Assembly: GCA_902537415.1 (NCBI GenBank)
Contig: CACBBC010000011.1
Coordinates: 1 to 47,598, forward strand
Direction of reading: 5' to 3'
Source of the DNA: an uncultured Alphaproteobacteria bacterium
GTDB lineage: Bacteria; Pseudomonadota; Alphaproteobacteria; Rhodobacterales; Rhodobacteraceae
Length of the DNA: 47,598 nt
A model generated the notes under the pieces. That model was not told the origin of the DNA. It was given only the letters and a program-made list of their open reading frames with translations, and made no database searches. Position numbers and translations under genes: made by a program. This document shows, piece by piece, positions 38,727-47,598 of this stretch; position 1 is the first letter of the stretch; each line of letters starts with the position of its first letter.

Positions 38727-39683
38727 ATGAAACCAAAAATAATCGTCACTAGAGATATACCCGATGAAGTAGAGTCAAAGTTAAAACAGTATTTTCGAGT
38801 TTCATTTAATCGTGAAGATAAAGTATTTAGTAACGATATATTAGAAAAAGCAATGGAAAATGCCGATGGAATAGTTTGTACTGTAACAGATAATATTACC
38901 GATAAGCTTCTTACTCTTCCCAACAAAAAAGTGAAAATCATCGCAAATATTGGTGTGGGTGTGGATCATATAGATTTACAATCAGCCAAACAAAATAATA
39001 TTATCATCACAAATACTCCCGACGTATTAACGGAGGCTACTGTTGATATAGCTACACTTTTACTTTTGTCTGTTACACGAAATTCATTTCTATTGGAAAC
39101 AATGTTGCGACAGGGTGAATGGAAAGGTTTTTCTTTAACAGAGAACCTGGGAGTCGATGTTCGCGGAAAAACTCTTGGACTTGTAGGAATGGGAAGAATT
39201 GGTAAAGCTTTTGGAAAGCGTGCACATGAGGTATTTGGAATGAAAGTCCTTTACTATAATCGTTCCCCGGTTACGGATCTTAAATTTGAGGCAAGTGTTC
39301 GTTTTGACTTAGATGCCTTGCTGGAAGAAAGCGATGTAATTTCTTTGCATCTGTCAAGCGACAAGGGGAATAAGAACTTTATTTCAAAGAGCAAAATGAA
39401 GAAAATAAGGCCCTCATCATTTTTAATTAATACATCAAGGGGAGATGTTATTGATCAAATGGCACTTATAGATTTGCTGGAAAAGAAAAAACTTGCCGGT
39501 GCTGGTTTGGATGTCTTTCTTAATGAGCCAAATGTTCCTCTGAGACTGAGACGCTTATCAAATGTTACTTTGTACCCTCATATAGGATCGGCCACACATG
39601 AAACAAGAACAAAAATGGGAATGCTGGCAGTTGAAAATTTAATAGCATTTTTTAATGAAAAAAAGGTTATCAATCAGTTATAA
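38727..39683 (+). CDS. D-2-hydroxyacid dehydrogenase (glycerate dehydrogenase / glyoxylate reductase type)
   Basis: A 318-residue NAD(P)-dependent D-isomer-specific dehydrogenase. The nucleotide-binding motif is [17 protein letters not shown]. The catalytic Arg is in [11 protein letters not shown], the Glu in FLNEP and the His in [11 protein letters not shown]. It is closest to glyoxylate/hydroxypyruvate reductases, so a role in glyoxylate or serine-glycerate turnover is likely, but the exact substrate is not visible. It follows csaA by 14 bp with AGAGGGA before the ATG. Its 3' end overlaps carB by 14 bases on the opposite strand. Confidence 0.93.
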   Translation: MKPKIIVTRDIPDEVESKLKQYFRVSFNREDKVFSNDILEKAMENADGIVCTVTDNITDKLLTLPNKKVKIIANIGVGVDHIDLQSAKQNNIIITNTPDVLTEATVDIATLLLLSVTRNSFLLETMLRQGEWKGFSLTENLGVDVRGKTLGLVGMGRIGKAFGKRAHEVFGMKVLYYNRSPVTDLKFEASVRFDLDALLEESDVISLHLSSDKGNKNFISKSKMKKIRPSSFLINTSRGDVIDQMALIDLLEKKKLAGAGLDVFLNEPNVPLRLRRLSNVTLYPHIGSATHETRTKMGMLAVENLIAFFNEKKVINQL

Positions 39684-42600
39684 GCTGTGAATGATATTTT
39701 TGTATAGCCCTTACCGACATTTTGCCCCCCCTATTTTCTTTAAGGCTGTGAATTGTAGCAATAATTCCACGAGATGTAGTATAGTAAGGGATCTTATTAT
39801 TTAATGCTAAATATCGAATGTCTTTGCTATCTTCCAGTGATTGTTTGCCCTCAGTAGTGTTCATAACAATATCTATCTTTTTATCTTTCAGTAAATCCGA
39901 GATATTTGGTCGTCCTTCATAGACTTTCTTTACGGGTGAGCTATCAACTCCCTCCCTATCTAAAAAGGATTTCGTTCCCTTTGTTGCAATAATTTTAAAA
40001 CCGATCTTCTCAAGAATTTTACATGCGTCACCCATCTCCTTAGTTTTATCTTCATTTCTTATTGATAAAAATACCGTCCCAGATTTAGGAAACTGCATAC
40101 CTGCGGCAATCTGTGATTTGAAAAAAGCTCCCTCGAAGCTGTCCGCAATACCCATGACTTCTCCAGTTGAACGCATTTCAGGGGTTAAAACGGTATCGCT
40201 ACCGGGTAGCCTATCAAAGGGTAACACAGCTTCTTTGACAGCCACATAATTCAAATCTTTTCTATGGAAAGATAAACTGGATAGTCTTAATCCTATCATC
40301 AATTTTGAAGCTAGATTAGCTAGCGGTATTCCAGTCGTTTTGGATATAAACGGAATTGTTCTGCTTGCCCGTGGATTTACCTCCAATACAAATATATCAC
40401 TTTCTTTTACAGCAAATTGAATATTCATTAACCCTATTACTTCCAATTCTTTTGCAAGAAGAGAAGACTGATATTTAATTTTCTCAATTATGTCCTTTCC
40501 AAGGGAGTGTGGTGGTAGAGAGCAGGCACTGTCTCCAGAATGAACACCTGCCTCTTCGATATGCTCCAAAATCCCTGCAACAAAACAATCTTCTCCATCG
40601 CTGATTAAGTCTACATCAACCTCTATCGCAGAACCCAAATAGCTATCTAACAAAAGCGGAGTTTTACCGCTAATTTCTATGTTTGACCCTAAATATTTAT
40701 TTAATTGCACTGGGTCATGAATTATTTCCATTGAGCTACCCCCTAAAACAAAAGAGGGTCTAGCAATTATTGGATAACTGAGGGACTCAGCAGCCTTTAT
40801 GGCATTTGATTTTTTACCAACCGTAGTATTTTCAGGTTGTTTCAGTTTTAACTTTTCAATGACTTCTTTGAAGAGTTTTCGATCTTCTGAAATATTTATG
40901 GATTTGGGTGTTGTTCCTAAAATTTTAACACCCCTTCTATCAAGATCATCGGCTAGTTTGAGCGGCGTCTGCCCTCCAAACTGCACAATTACCCCAATCA
41001 AATTGCCCTTTTTCTTTTCTTTTTCAATTATGTTGATTACTGACTCAAAGTTTAAAGGCTCAAAGTAAAGTTTGTCAGAAGTATCAAAGTCGGTGGAGAC
41101 GGTTTCGGGATTACAATTAATCATTATAGTTTCAACGCCTTCTTCACTAAGCGAGAAACATGCATGACAGCAACAGTAATCGAACTCAATACCTTGACCG
41201 ATTCTGTTGGGACCACTGCCAAGAATTATTACTTTGTCTTTATTTGAGGGTTGAGCTTCACATATTTGGGTAGTAAAAGTGGATAAGTCATAGGTAGAGT
41301 ATAGATATGCGGCCTCGGACTGAAATTCGCCACCACAGGTATCAATTCGCTTATAAACTGGAAGTATGCCGTACTTTCGTTTTTTATCTTGAATATTATC
41401 CAAAGAAGTAGACAACAATTCAGCTATTCTCTCATCACTAAACCCTTTAGACTTTGCCTCGCCCAAGACCTCCTGAGTTATATCTGGGCCAGAGTTTAAA
41501 ATACTTTTTTCAAATAAAATAAGTTCCTCGATTTGATTTAAAAACCATTTGTCTATTCTTGTTATTTCGTATATTTCGTCAGTAGTGAAACCAATTCTGA
41601 AAGCCTGCCCAATAAGAAATATTTTGTCAGGAGTATTTATGGATAATTTTTTGTAAAGCTCAGGTTTATCCATATTGGTATGAATAATTGCAAGCCCAGA
41701 AGTTTTATTTTCAAGAGAGTTCAAAGCTTTTTGCAGACTTTCTTGGAATGTTGCCCCAATGGCCATAACCTCTCCTACCGATTTCATTGAAGTACCAAGC
41801 TCGTTTGATATAGACGGAAATTTTTCAAATGCGAAACGAGGTATTTTTGTAACAACATAATCGATCGTTGGCTCGAAGCTCGCGGGGGTAGTTTTTGTTA
41901 TATCATTCTGCAACTCATCAAGTGTGTAGCCTATGGCTAGTTTCGCGGCAACTTTAGCTATTGGGAATCCTGTTGCTTTCGATGCAAGGGCAGATGATCT
42001 AGACACACGGGGGTTCATTTCAATAATTAGCATTTCTCCATTTTGTGGATTTACTGCCCATTGAACATTAGACCCACCAGTTTCAACACCGATCTCTTTT
42101 AAGACTTCTAAAGAGTTGTTACGCATTTTTTGAAACTCTTTATCGGTAAGTGTCATCGCCGGTGCTATGGTTATGCTATCACCTGTATGGACTCCCATAG
42201 GGTCAAAGTTTTCAATAGAGCAGACTATAATGGCATTGTCATTTCTATCTCTTATTACTTCCATCTCAAATTCTTTCCAACCTAGGAGGCTTTGATCGAT
42301 AAGAATTTGATTAGCTGGGGATGCGTCTAAACCATTCATACAAATTTCTCTGAAGTCATTTTCGTTATAGGCAACTCCGCCACCTTTGCCTCCCAAAGTA
42401 AAACCGGGCCGAATAACTGCGGGCAAGCCAATTATATCTAATGCTTTTACAGCTTCATCCAATGAATTAGCAATTTCAGATTTTGGACTCTTTATTCCAA
42501 TACTTTCCATTGACTGTTTGAAGAGTTTTCGGTCTTCCGCTTTTTCTATTGCATCCCTATTAGCTCCGATAAGAGCAACATTATAATTATTTAGCGTTCC

Positions 42601-42915
42601 TGCCTTATCCAACTCGATCGCAATATTAAGTGCTGTTTGTCCACCCATTGTCGGTAAAATAGCATCTGGTTTTTCTATCTTAATAATTTTCTCTATTACT
42701 TCTGAATTTATTGGTTCTATGTAGGTAACATCGGCAAGTTCTGGATCTGTCATAATTGTGGCGGGATTTGAATTAACTAGAATAACTCTAACGCCTTCTT
42801 CTTTGAGTGCCTTACATGCTTGAGCACCGCTGTAATCAAACTCGCAAGCCTGTCCTATAACTATGGGTCCTGCACCGATAATTAAAACTGACTTAATATC
42901 AATTCGTTTTGGCAT
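39670..42915 (-). CDS. carB: Carbamoyl-phosphate synthase large subunit
   Basis: Makes carbamoyl phosphate for pyrimidine and arginine synthesis. The 1081-residue protein has two ATP-grasp halves. The first opens with [24 protein letters not shown] and the second with [24 protein letters not shown]. The repeated VMAIGATF / VMGIADSF and the paired glycine-rich loops ([24 protein letters not shown]) are further internal duplicates. The C-terminal part is an MGS-like allosteric domain. The small subunit carA is not in the window. It is divergent from aspS across 118 bp. Confidence 0.98.
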   Translation of the reverse strand: MPKRIDIKSVLIIGAGPIVIGQACEFDYSGAQACKALKEEGVRVILVNSNPATIMTDPELADVTYIEPINSEVIEKIIKIEKPDAILPTMGGQTALNIAIELDKAGTLNNYNVALIGANRDAIEKAEDRKLFKQSMESIGIKSPKSEIANSLDEAVKALDIIGLPAVIRPGFTLGGKGGGVAYNENDFREICMNGLDASPANQILIDQSLLGWKEFEMEVIRDRNDNAIIVCSIENFDPMGVHTGDSITIAPAMTLTDKEFQKMRNNSLEVLKEIGVETGGSNVQWAVNPQNGEMLIIEMNPRVSRSSALASKATGFPIAKVAAKLAIGYTLDELQNDITKTTPASFEPTIDYVVTKIPRFAFEKFPSISNELGTSMKSVGEVMAIGATFQESLQKALNSLENKTSGLAIIHTNMDKPELYKKLSINTPDKIFLIGQAFRIGFTTDEIYEITRIDKWFLNQIEELILFEKSILNSGPDITQEVLGEAKSKGFSDERIAELLSTSLDNIQDKKRKYGILPVYKRIDTCGGEFQSEAAYLYSTYDLSTFTTQICEAQPSNKDKVIILGSGPNRIGQGIEFDYCCCHACFSLSEEGVETIMINCNPETVSTDFDTSDKLYFEPLNFESVINIIEKEKKKGNLIGVIVQFGGQTPLKLADDLDRRGVKILGTTPKSINISEDRKLFKEVIEKLKLKQPENTTVGKKSNAIKAAESLSYPIIARPSFVLGGSSMEIIHDPVQLNKYLGSNIEISGKTPLLLDSYLGSAIEVDVDLISDGEDCFVAGILEHIEEAGVHSGDSACSLPPHSLGKDIIEKIKYQSSLLAKELEVIGLMNIQFAVKESDIFVLEVNPRASRTIPFISKTTGIPLANLASKLMIGLRLSSLSFHRKDLNYVAVKEAVLPFDRLPGSDTVLTPEMRSTGEVMGIADSFEGAFFKSQIAAGMQFPKSGTVFLSIRNEDKTKEMGDACKILEKIGFKIIATKGTKSFLDREGVDSSPVKKVYEGRPNISDLLKDKKIDIVMNTTEGKQSLEDSKDIRYLALNNKIPYYTTSRGIIATIHSLKENRGGKMSVRAIQKYHSQLITD

Positions 42916-43033
42916 TTAAATTTTTTCTTTAATTCGTGAAACTATAAGTGTACAAGAATTTATAAACATAACCCTTTTTAAAACTGTCACTAATAAAATC
43001 AATATGTTTTTGGTTAGTGAATAGGTAGATTAG

Positions 43034-44815
43034 ATGCATTTGTACAGATCACATAACTGTAATGAATTACGAGCAGGAAACGACGGGGAGCTCGTAAAGC
43101 TCTCTGGTTGGGTACATAGAGTACGTGATCATGGAGGCGTGCTTTTCATTGACCTAAGAGATCATTTTGGTCTTACCCAAGTTTTAGCTGATCCTGATAG
43201 TCCCGTTTTTAAAAATGTAGAAAATGTGAGAGCAGAATGGTGCATATCAATAGAAGGAACTGTGAGAAAGAGAGATAGTTCTTTAATAAATGAAAAATTG
43301 CCCACAGGGGAGATTGAGGTTTTCATAGCAAAAATAAATATTTTAGGGGCTTCTGAGGAACTTCCTTTACCTGTTTTTGGAGATCTTCCATATCCAGAAG
43401 AAACAAGACTTAAGTATCGGTTCCTTGATTTAAGGAGAGATGGAATACACCAGAATATAATATTGAGATCAAAGATAATCGAGTATATACGAAAAGAGAT
43501 GTGGGAAAACGGTTTCAACGAATTTCAAACGCCAATAATATCATCATCTTCTCCGGAAGGAGCGCGAGATTTTTTAATTCCCTCACGATTACATCCTGGA
43601 AGGTTTTATGCGCTACCGCAAGCTCCTCAAATCTACAAGCAGCTGATAATGGTTGGTGGGTTTGATAAATATTTCCAGATTGCACCATGCTTTCGAGATG
43701 AAGATCCTAGATCTGATAGATCTCCAACTGACTTTTATCAGCTAGATATAGAGATGTCTTTTGTAGAGGAACATGATGTATTTCAATTGGTAGAAAAAGT
43801 GTTTGTCAAACTCTTTGAAAATTTTTCGGACTCCTATGCAGTTAATAATAACTTTCCTATTATTAGTTTTGGCCAATCTATGGAGTGGTATGGTACTGAT
43901 AAACCAGATTTAAGAAATCCAATAAAAATGATGGATGTTTCCGAGTTTTTTGTTTCTTCAGGGTTTAAAATCTTTGCCGATATTTTGAGGAAAGATGGAA
44001 CACAGATCAAAGCAATACCAGCAAAAGGTGGAGGCAGTAGGAAATTTTGTGACAGAATGAACAAGTTTGCGCAAGAGCAAGGACTACCAGGTATGGGCTA
44101 TATCTTTTGGCGGTCAGATGATAGTGGTAATTTAGAAGCAGCGGGACCAATAGCAAAAAACTTAGGCGAGGAAAAGACAGAAAAATTAAGAAATTTTCTC
44201 GGTCTTGATAAAGGAGATGCAGCCTTTTTCTTGGGTGGTGTACCTGCCCATTTTAATGATATTGCTAGCAAGGCTAGGGACATCGTTGGCATCGAACTAG
44301 ACATTACAAATTCAAATTCTTATGAGTTTTGTTGGATCACTGATTTTCCAATGTATGAAAGAGATACAGAAACAGGAAAAATTGAGTTTTCACATAACCC
44401 TTTTTCGATGCCTAAGACCGATTTATTGAGTGAAGATATTGATCCTTTGAGTGTATTGGGGATGCAGTATGATTTGTCGTGTAATGGGTATGAGATTTTG
44501 TCTGGCGCAATTAGAAATCATAAACTAGAGAACTTGTTTAAGGCGTTTGAAATTGCGGGCTATACAAAAGAGGAGGTTGAGAGCCAGTTTTCAGGTTTAG
44601 TAAATGCCTTAAAATATGGTGCTCCACCTCATGGAGGATGTGCTGCTGGTATTGATAGGATAGTAATGCTATTGGCTAAGGAAGATAATATAAGGGAAGT
44701 TATTATGTTTCCTATGAACCAAAAAGCAGAGGACCCTATGCTTGGATCCCCCAGAAATCCAACCGTACAACAGTTAGATGAACTTAAATTAAAAATAATC
44801 GATCACGATCTATAA
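43034..44815 (+). CDS. aspS: Aspartyl-tRNA synthetase
   Basis: Class II synthetase, 593 residues, bacterial type with the large GAD insertion. It shows the OB-fold anticodon domain ([24 protein letters not shown]), motif 2 [30 protein letters not shown], the GAD domain around [13 protein letters not shown], the aspartate-binding region [13 protein letters not shown], and motif 3 [18 protein letters not shown]. Whether it is discriminating or also charges tRNA-Asn cannot be read with confidence. It starts at ATG 43034 after AGGTAGATTAG and ends six bases from the convergent DUF1467 gene. Confidence 0.98.
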   Translation: MHLYRSHNCNELRAGNDGELVKLSGWVHRVRDHGGVLFIDLRDHFGLTQVLADPDSPVFKNVENVRAEWCISIEGTVRKRDSSLINEKLPTGEIEVFIAKINILGASEELPLPVFGDLPYPEETRLKYRFLDLRRDGIHQNIILRSKIIEYIRKEMWENGFNEFQTPIISSSSPEGARDFLIPSRLHPGRFYALPQAPQIYKQLIMVGGFDKYFQIAPCFRDEDPRSDRSPTDFYQLDIEMSFVEEHDVFQLVEKVFVKLFENFSDSYAVNNNFPIISFGQSMEWYGTDKPDLRNPIKMMDVSEFFVSSGFKIFADILRKDGTQIKAIPAKGGGSRKFCDRMNKFAQEQGLPGMGYIFWRSDDSGNLEAAGPIAKNLGEEKTEKLRNFLGLDKGDAAFFLGGVPAHFNDIASKARDIVGIELDITNSNSYEFCWITDFPMYERDTETGKIEFSHNPFSMPKTDLLSEDIDPLSVLGMQYDLSCNGYEILSGAIRNHKLENLFKAFEIAGYTKEEVESQFSGLVNALKYGAPPHGGCAAGIDRIVMLLAKEDNIREVIMFPMNQKAEDPMLGSPRNPTVQQLDELKLKIIDHDL

Positions 44816-44821
44816 ATTCAT

Positions 44822-45049
44822 TTAATAGAATAGATTGATTATTAAACAGGTCGGTATCCAAAGAATAATAGATACTATCGTGGTAATAGAAAACTTGCGT
44901 TTGAGATTAGGATTTACTGGAGATGAAGGTGCGGTCCCTTCAATGATATTTCTCTCATCATTTTGGGTAGTAACATTTATAGGTAAAATGATAAATAAAA
45001 TAATAAACCAGTAAACTGATAATAGTACTATTGCAGATGTTATTGTCAT
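44822..45049 (-). CDS. DUF1467 family small membrane protein
   Basis: A 75-residue protein with two transmembrane helices, MTITSAIVLLSVYWFIILFI at the start and TTIVSIILWIPTCLII near the end, separated by a polar loop containing PINVTTQNDE and NPNLKRK. This is the DUF1467 pattern, found in alphaproteobacteria and commonly next to the methylmalonyl-CoA epimerase gene as here. Its ATG overlaps the mce stop by four bases (ATGA). Function unknown. Confidence 0.85.
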   Translation of the reverse strand: MTITSAIVLLSVYWFIILFIILPINVTTQNDERNIIEGTAPSSPVNPNLKRKFSITTIVSIILWIPTCLIINLFY

Positions 45050-45456
45050 TGTTTGACTTCCTCTAACTCGATGAGAGTGCCATTAAAATCCTTAGGGTGC
45101 AGAAAAATTACTGGATTACCATGCGCACCAATTTTAGCTTCTCCATCGCCTAATACAGTTGCTCCATCTTTTTCTAGGCTCAAAATGGCATTATTTATGT
45201 CCTCTACTTCAAAACAAATGTGGTGTATCCCACCTTTTTTATTCTTCTCAAGAAAGTTTTCTATTGGGCTTTTTTCTCCCAGTGGTTCTAGCAATTCTAT
45301 CTTGGTATTTGGTAATTCAATAAATACTACCTTAACGCCATGATCTATTTGATCGATTGGAGAACTTATTTTTACTCCCAGCATATTTTTATAGGTTTTT
45401 ACAGCCTCATCTAATTTGGGTGTTGCTATAGCGATGTGGTTCAGTTTTCCAATCAT
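45046..45456 (-). CDS. mce: Methylmalonyl-CoA epimerase
   Basis: VOC-superfamily metalloenzyme of 136 residues that racemises methylmalonyl-CoA in propionate degradation. It shows NHIAIATPKLDEAVKTYKNMLG, IELLEPLGEKSPIENFLEKNKKGGIHHICFEV with the metal-binding histidine, and FLHPKDFNGTLIELEEV with the glutamate ligand. The mutase subunits are not in the window. It follows dapE by two bases on the same strand. Confidence 0.94.
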   Translation of the reverse strand: MIGKLNHIAIATPKLDEAVKTYKNMLGVKISSPIDQIDHGVKVVFIELPNTKIELLEPLGEKSPIENFLEKNKKGGIHHICFEVEDINNAILSLEKDGATVLGDGEAKIGAHGNPVIFLHPKDFNGTLIELEEVKQ

Positions 45457-45458
45457 TT

Positions 45459-46619
45459 TTACACTTTCTTATTATAGTTTTTCAAAAAATTTTTATAGAT
45501 ATCTTTTAGCAAAACAATATCATCGACCTTAGTATTTTCATTAATTTGGTGCATAGTATCGCCAACTAAACCAAATTCTATAACCGGGCAGTATTCCCAC
45601 ACAAATCGAGCATCTGATGTGCCGCCTCCAGTAGAAAGTTTACAATTTACACCTGCTATTTCTTTAATTGAAGTAGTTAACAGGTCTGAAAGTTGACCTG
45701 GCTCAGTCAAAAAGCTTTCACCAGAACATTTATACTTAATTTCCAGAGTCGCATTAGTTTCTTCATTATGCTTGGTAACAAGCGAGTCTATTTTTTTTGT
45801 TAGCGATAAGCATGAATGCTGATCATTAAAACGCACGTTAAAGTTAGCATAAGAGTTCTCAGGTATAACGTTTAATGCTTCATTTTTTGTATCTATCGTT
45901 GAGATGTTCAAGCTAGAGGGCTCAAAAAAATCGCTACCTTCATCTAGCTTAAGGGACTTTAATTTGCTGAGAAAGAGAATTAGAGCTTCGACCGGGTTAA
46001 CTGCTTTGTCAGGATAAGCTATATGACCCTGCTTTCCTTTACAAACTATAAATCCGCTTAAAGAACCACGTCTACCAATTTTTATAGTATCGCCTACCAA
46101 CTTGGAGGAGGTAGGCTCACCAACGAGACAGTCGTCAAAAGATTCGTTATTTTTAAAAGCCCACTTCAAAATTTCTTTTGTACCGTATTCAGCGTGACCT
46201 TCCTCATCACTCGTGATTAATAGCACGAAAGAGCAACTAAGCTTTTCTTCCTCAATGATTTCTTTAAGCGCAATAAGGAACGCTGCAACAGAAGATTTCA
46301 TATCTACTGAGCCTCTACCAAAAATTCGATCGTTCCTAATATCACCACTGAATGGATCGCTATCCCATAAACTTTCCTCTCCTGGTGGTACTACATCCAC
46401 ATGCCCATTAAAGGCCAGTGTTCTTTTGAAACCTGACTTTGGAGACCACCGTGCAAAAAGGTTTGTTACACCTTGGGTAGAGGAAACGTTTGTTTGGAAA
46501 CCTAACTGCTCAACAAATGAAGAAATATATTCTAGAGACCCACCGTCGTCTGGAGTAATTGACCTAAAACTAATAAGTTTTTTTGTCAACGCTATAGGAT
46601 CATCTATCAATTTAGTCAT
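45459..46619 (-). CDS. dapE: Succinyl-diaminopimelate desuccinylase
   Basis: Zinc amidohydrolase of the M20 family in the succinylase route to lysine and meso-diaminopimelate. The 386-residue protein has the metal-binding GHVDVVPPGEESLWDSDPFSGDI, RGSVDMKSSVAAFLIAL, and the catalytic glutamates in TSDEEGHAEYGTKEIL. GEPTSSKLVGDTIKIGRRGSL and the late STGGGTSDARF complete the set. It is two bases after dapD, so the two steps of the succinylase branch are probably co-transcribed. Confidence 0.96.
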   Translation of the reverse strand: MTKLIDDPIALTKKLISFRSITPDDGGSLEYISSFVEQLGFQTNVSSTQGVTNLFARWSPKSGFKRTLAFNGHVDVVPPGEESLWDSDPFSGDIRNDRIFGRGSVDMKSSVAAFLIALKEIIEEEKLSCSFVLLITSDEEGHAEYGTKEILKWAFKNNESFDDCLVGEPTSSKLVGDTIKIGRRGSLSGFIVCKGKQGHIAYPDKAVNPVEALILFLSKLKSLKLDEGSDFFEPSSLNISTIDTKNEALNVIPENSYANFNVRFNDQHSCLSLTKKIDSLVTKHNEETNATLEIKYKCSGESFLTEPGQLSDLLTTSIKEIAGVNCKLSTGGGTSDARFVWEYCPVIEFGLVGDTMHQINENTKVDDIVLLKDIYKNFLKNYNKKV

Positions 46620-46621
46620 GA

Positions 46622-47449
46622 TTAGTCTCGTAATAAATCATTTATAGAAGTTTTACTTCTTGTTTTTTCATCGACCTGTTTGACTATTACCGCGCAATAA
46701 AGGTTTACTCCTCCTTTAGATGGAATAGAACCTGAGACAACCACGGAGTAAGGAGGTATTTCTCCATATGTTGTTTCACCAGTTTCTCTATTAAATATTT
46801 TTGTAGATTTTCCAATAAACACACCCATGCCTACTACAGCTCCCTCTCTAACAATACAGCCTTCTACAATTTCGGACCTCGCTCCAATAAAGCAATTATC
46901 CTCGATAATAGTGGGCGATGCTTGCATAGGCTCTAATACACCTCCTATTCCTACTCCACCTGAAAGGTGCACATTTTTTCCTATCTGAGCACAAGATCCA
47001 ACCGTTGCCCAAGTATCGACCATTGTCCCACTATCAACATACGCACCAAGATTAACAAATGCTGGCATCAGAACAACATTTTCACCAATGAAGGCTGATG
47101 CTCTAACTACCGTGTTAGGAACGGCTCGGAAATTCTTCTTTTTCCACTCAGTTTCACCCCAGTCTTTAAACTTGCTATCCACTTTATCCCACCAAGTTGA
47201 ATTTTGTGGCCCGCCTTTTTGTAATTCCATTTCTCTAAGCCTAAAACTTAATAGAACTGCTTTTTTTGTCCATTGATTCACCGCCCATTCACCTGAGGCC
47301 TTTTTTTCTGCCACTCTTAAAGTACCGTTCCCTAGTAGATTTAAAGTTTGTTCTACAGCCTCTTTAGTTTTCCCAACTGTTTTTTCATTTATTTCGTCTC
47401 TGCTCTCCCATGAGGTTTCGATAACTGTTTCTAGTTCTTTATTTTCCAT
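46622..47449 (-). CDS. dapD: 2,3,4,5-tetrahydropyridine-2,6-dicarboxylate N-succinyltransferase
   Basis: First step of the succinylase branch of lysine/diaminopimelate synthesis. The 275-residue protein has the N-terminal helical domain and a left-handed beta-helix of hexapeptide repeats ([38 protein letters not shown]). [34 protein letters not shown] and the C-terminal [11 protein letters not shown] are family hallmarks. ATG 47449 has AAGGAC about five bases upstream. It lies 17 bp after the phytase-like gene on the same strand and is followed by dapE. Confidence 0.97.
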   Translation of the reverse strand: MENKELETVIETSWESRDEINEKTVGKTKEAVEQTLNLLGNGTLRVAEKKASGEWAVNQWTKKAVLLSFRLREMELQKGGPQNSTWWDKVDSKFKDWGETEWKKKNFRAVPNTVVRASAFIGENVVLMPAFVNLGAYVDSGTMVDTWATVGSCAQIGKNVHLSGGVGIGGVLEPMQASPTIIEDNCFIGARSEIVEGCIVREGAVVGMGVFIGKSTKIFNRETGETTYGEIPPYSVVVSGSIPSKGGVNLYCAVIVKQVDEKTRSKTSINDLLRD

Positions 47450-47466
47450 AGTATGTCCTTTAATTA

Positions 47467-47598
47467 TTATTCATATTTTAAAAAAAATTCTCTTATTTCA
47501 CTTTGCTGCAAGGGATGAAAGTTGTCATCAGATACCGTTAAAATGCGCATTTCACCTTTTTTATCTTTCCAAAAAGTCATGCCCTCCAAATTGTCAAA
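47467..47598 (-). CDS. Phytase-like esterase domain protein, C-terminal end (partial)
   Basis: The last 43 codons of a gene that continues beyond the right edge. The reading, from [19 protein letters not shown] to [19 protein letters not shown], matches the C terminus of the esterase-like activity of phytase family (PF13449), where NFEGL and SDDNFNxxQ are typical. It ends at a TAA at 47467-47469. The gene is upstream of dapD in the same direction. I cannot see the rest, so the substrate and any signal peptide are unknown. Confidence 0.72.
   Translation of the reverse strand, partial: FDNLEGMTFWKDKKGEMRILTVSDDNFHPLQQSEIREFFLKYE

Overview
The window is a dense, AT-rich stretch of ordinary chromosome from a bacterium that is almost certainly an alphaproteobacterium with a streamlined genome. 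No stretch without a gene exceeds about 230 bp, and I see no phage, insertion sequence, CRISPR array, tRNA or rRNA. The lineage call rests on gene content and order: atpHAGDC without the F0 genes; xerC next to a DUF484 gene, with priA close by; hisC-tyrA beside a DUF2125 gene; lgt-MidA-pgeF; UbiK/YbjN/proC/CsaA; a TIGR01459 HAD gene, a MaoC-like gene and ribF in a row; and DUF1467-mce. As far as I remember, several of these neighbourhoods resemble Rhodobacterales, but I could not check this and it remains an inference.

Layout. 1-716: the 3' part of ychF, broken by a one-base frameshift in an A8 run. 720-6756: truA, ileS (opposite strand), xerC, a DUF484 gene and fsa. 6847-11043: priA, hisC and tyrA in one direction. 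11040-12023: a DUF2125 protein in the other direction. 12127-15038: a two-gene MotA/TolQ-ExbB-like plus MotB/OmpA-like membrane stator pair. 15039-18184: clpA and gloB on the minus strand. 18264-19010: a methyltransferase. 19130-23992: the F1 ATP synthase operon atpHAGDC, followed by an MFS transporter. 25240-29133: minus-strand prs, a YcgN-family gene, ribF, a MaoC-like gene and a HAD-family gene. 29365-31344: groES-groEL with a promoter, a leader hairpin and a strong intrinsic terminator. 31389-36600: the minus-strand run lgt, MidA-like, pgeF, trxB, purE, purK. 36664-39683: plus-strand ubiK-like, YbjN-like, proC, csaA and a D-2-hydroxyacid dehydrogenase. 39670-42915: carB on the minus strand. 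43034-44815: aspS. 44822-47598: minus-strand DUF1467, mce, dapE, dapD and the end of a phytase-like esterase gene.

Nearly everything is housekeeping: translation (ileS, aspS, truA, ychF), ATP synthesis, protein quality control (groESL, clpA), nucleotide and amino-acid synthesis (prs, purEK, carB, hisC, tyrA, proC, dapDE), cofactors (ribF), envelope (lgt) and DNA replication/segregation (priA, xerC). Genes are packed very tightly. Convergent pairs abut or overlap at their stop codons, and only groEL/purK has an obvious intrinsic terminator. Several genes seem to start at TTG or GTG.

I found no clearly new biological system. The points most worth a second look are the ychF frameshift at an A8 tract, the poorly characterised stator-like pair beside clpA, the unusual start region of lgt, the groES leader, and the near absence of spacers between convergent genes.
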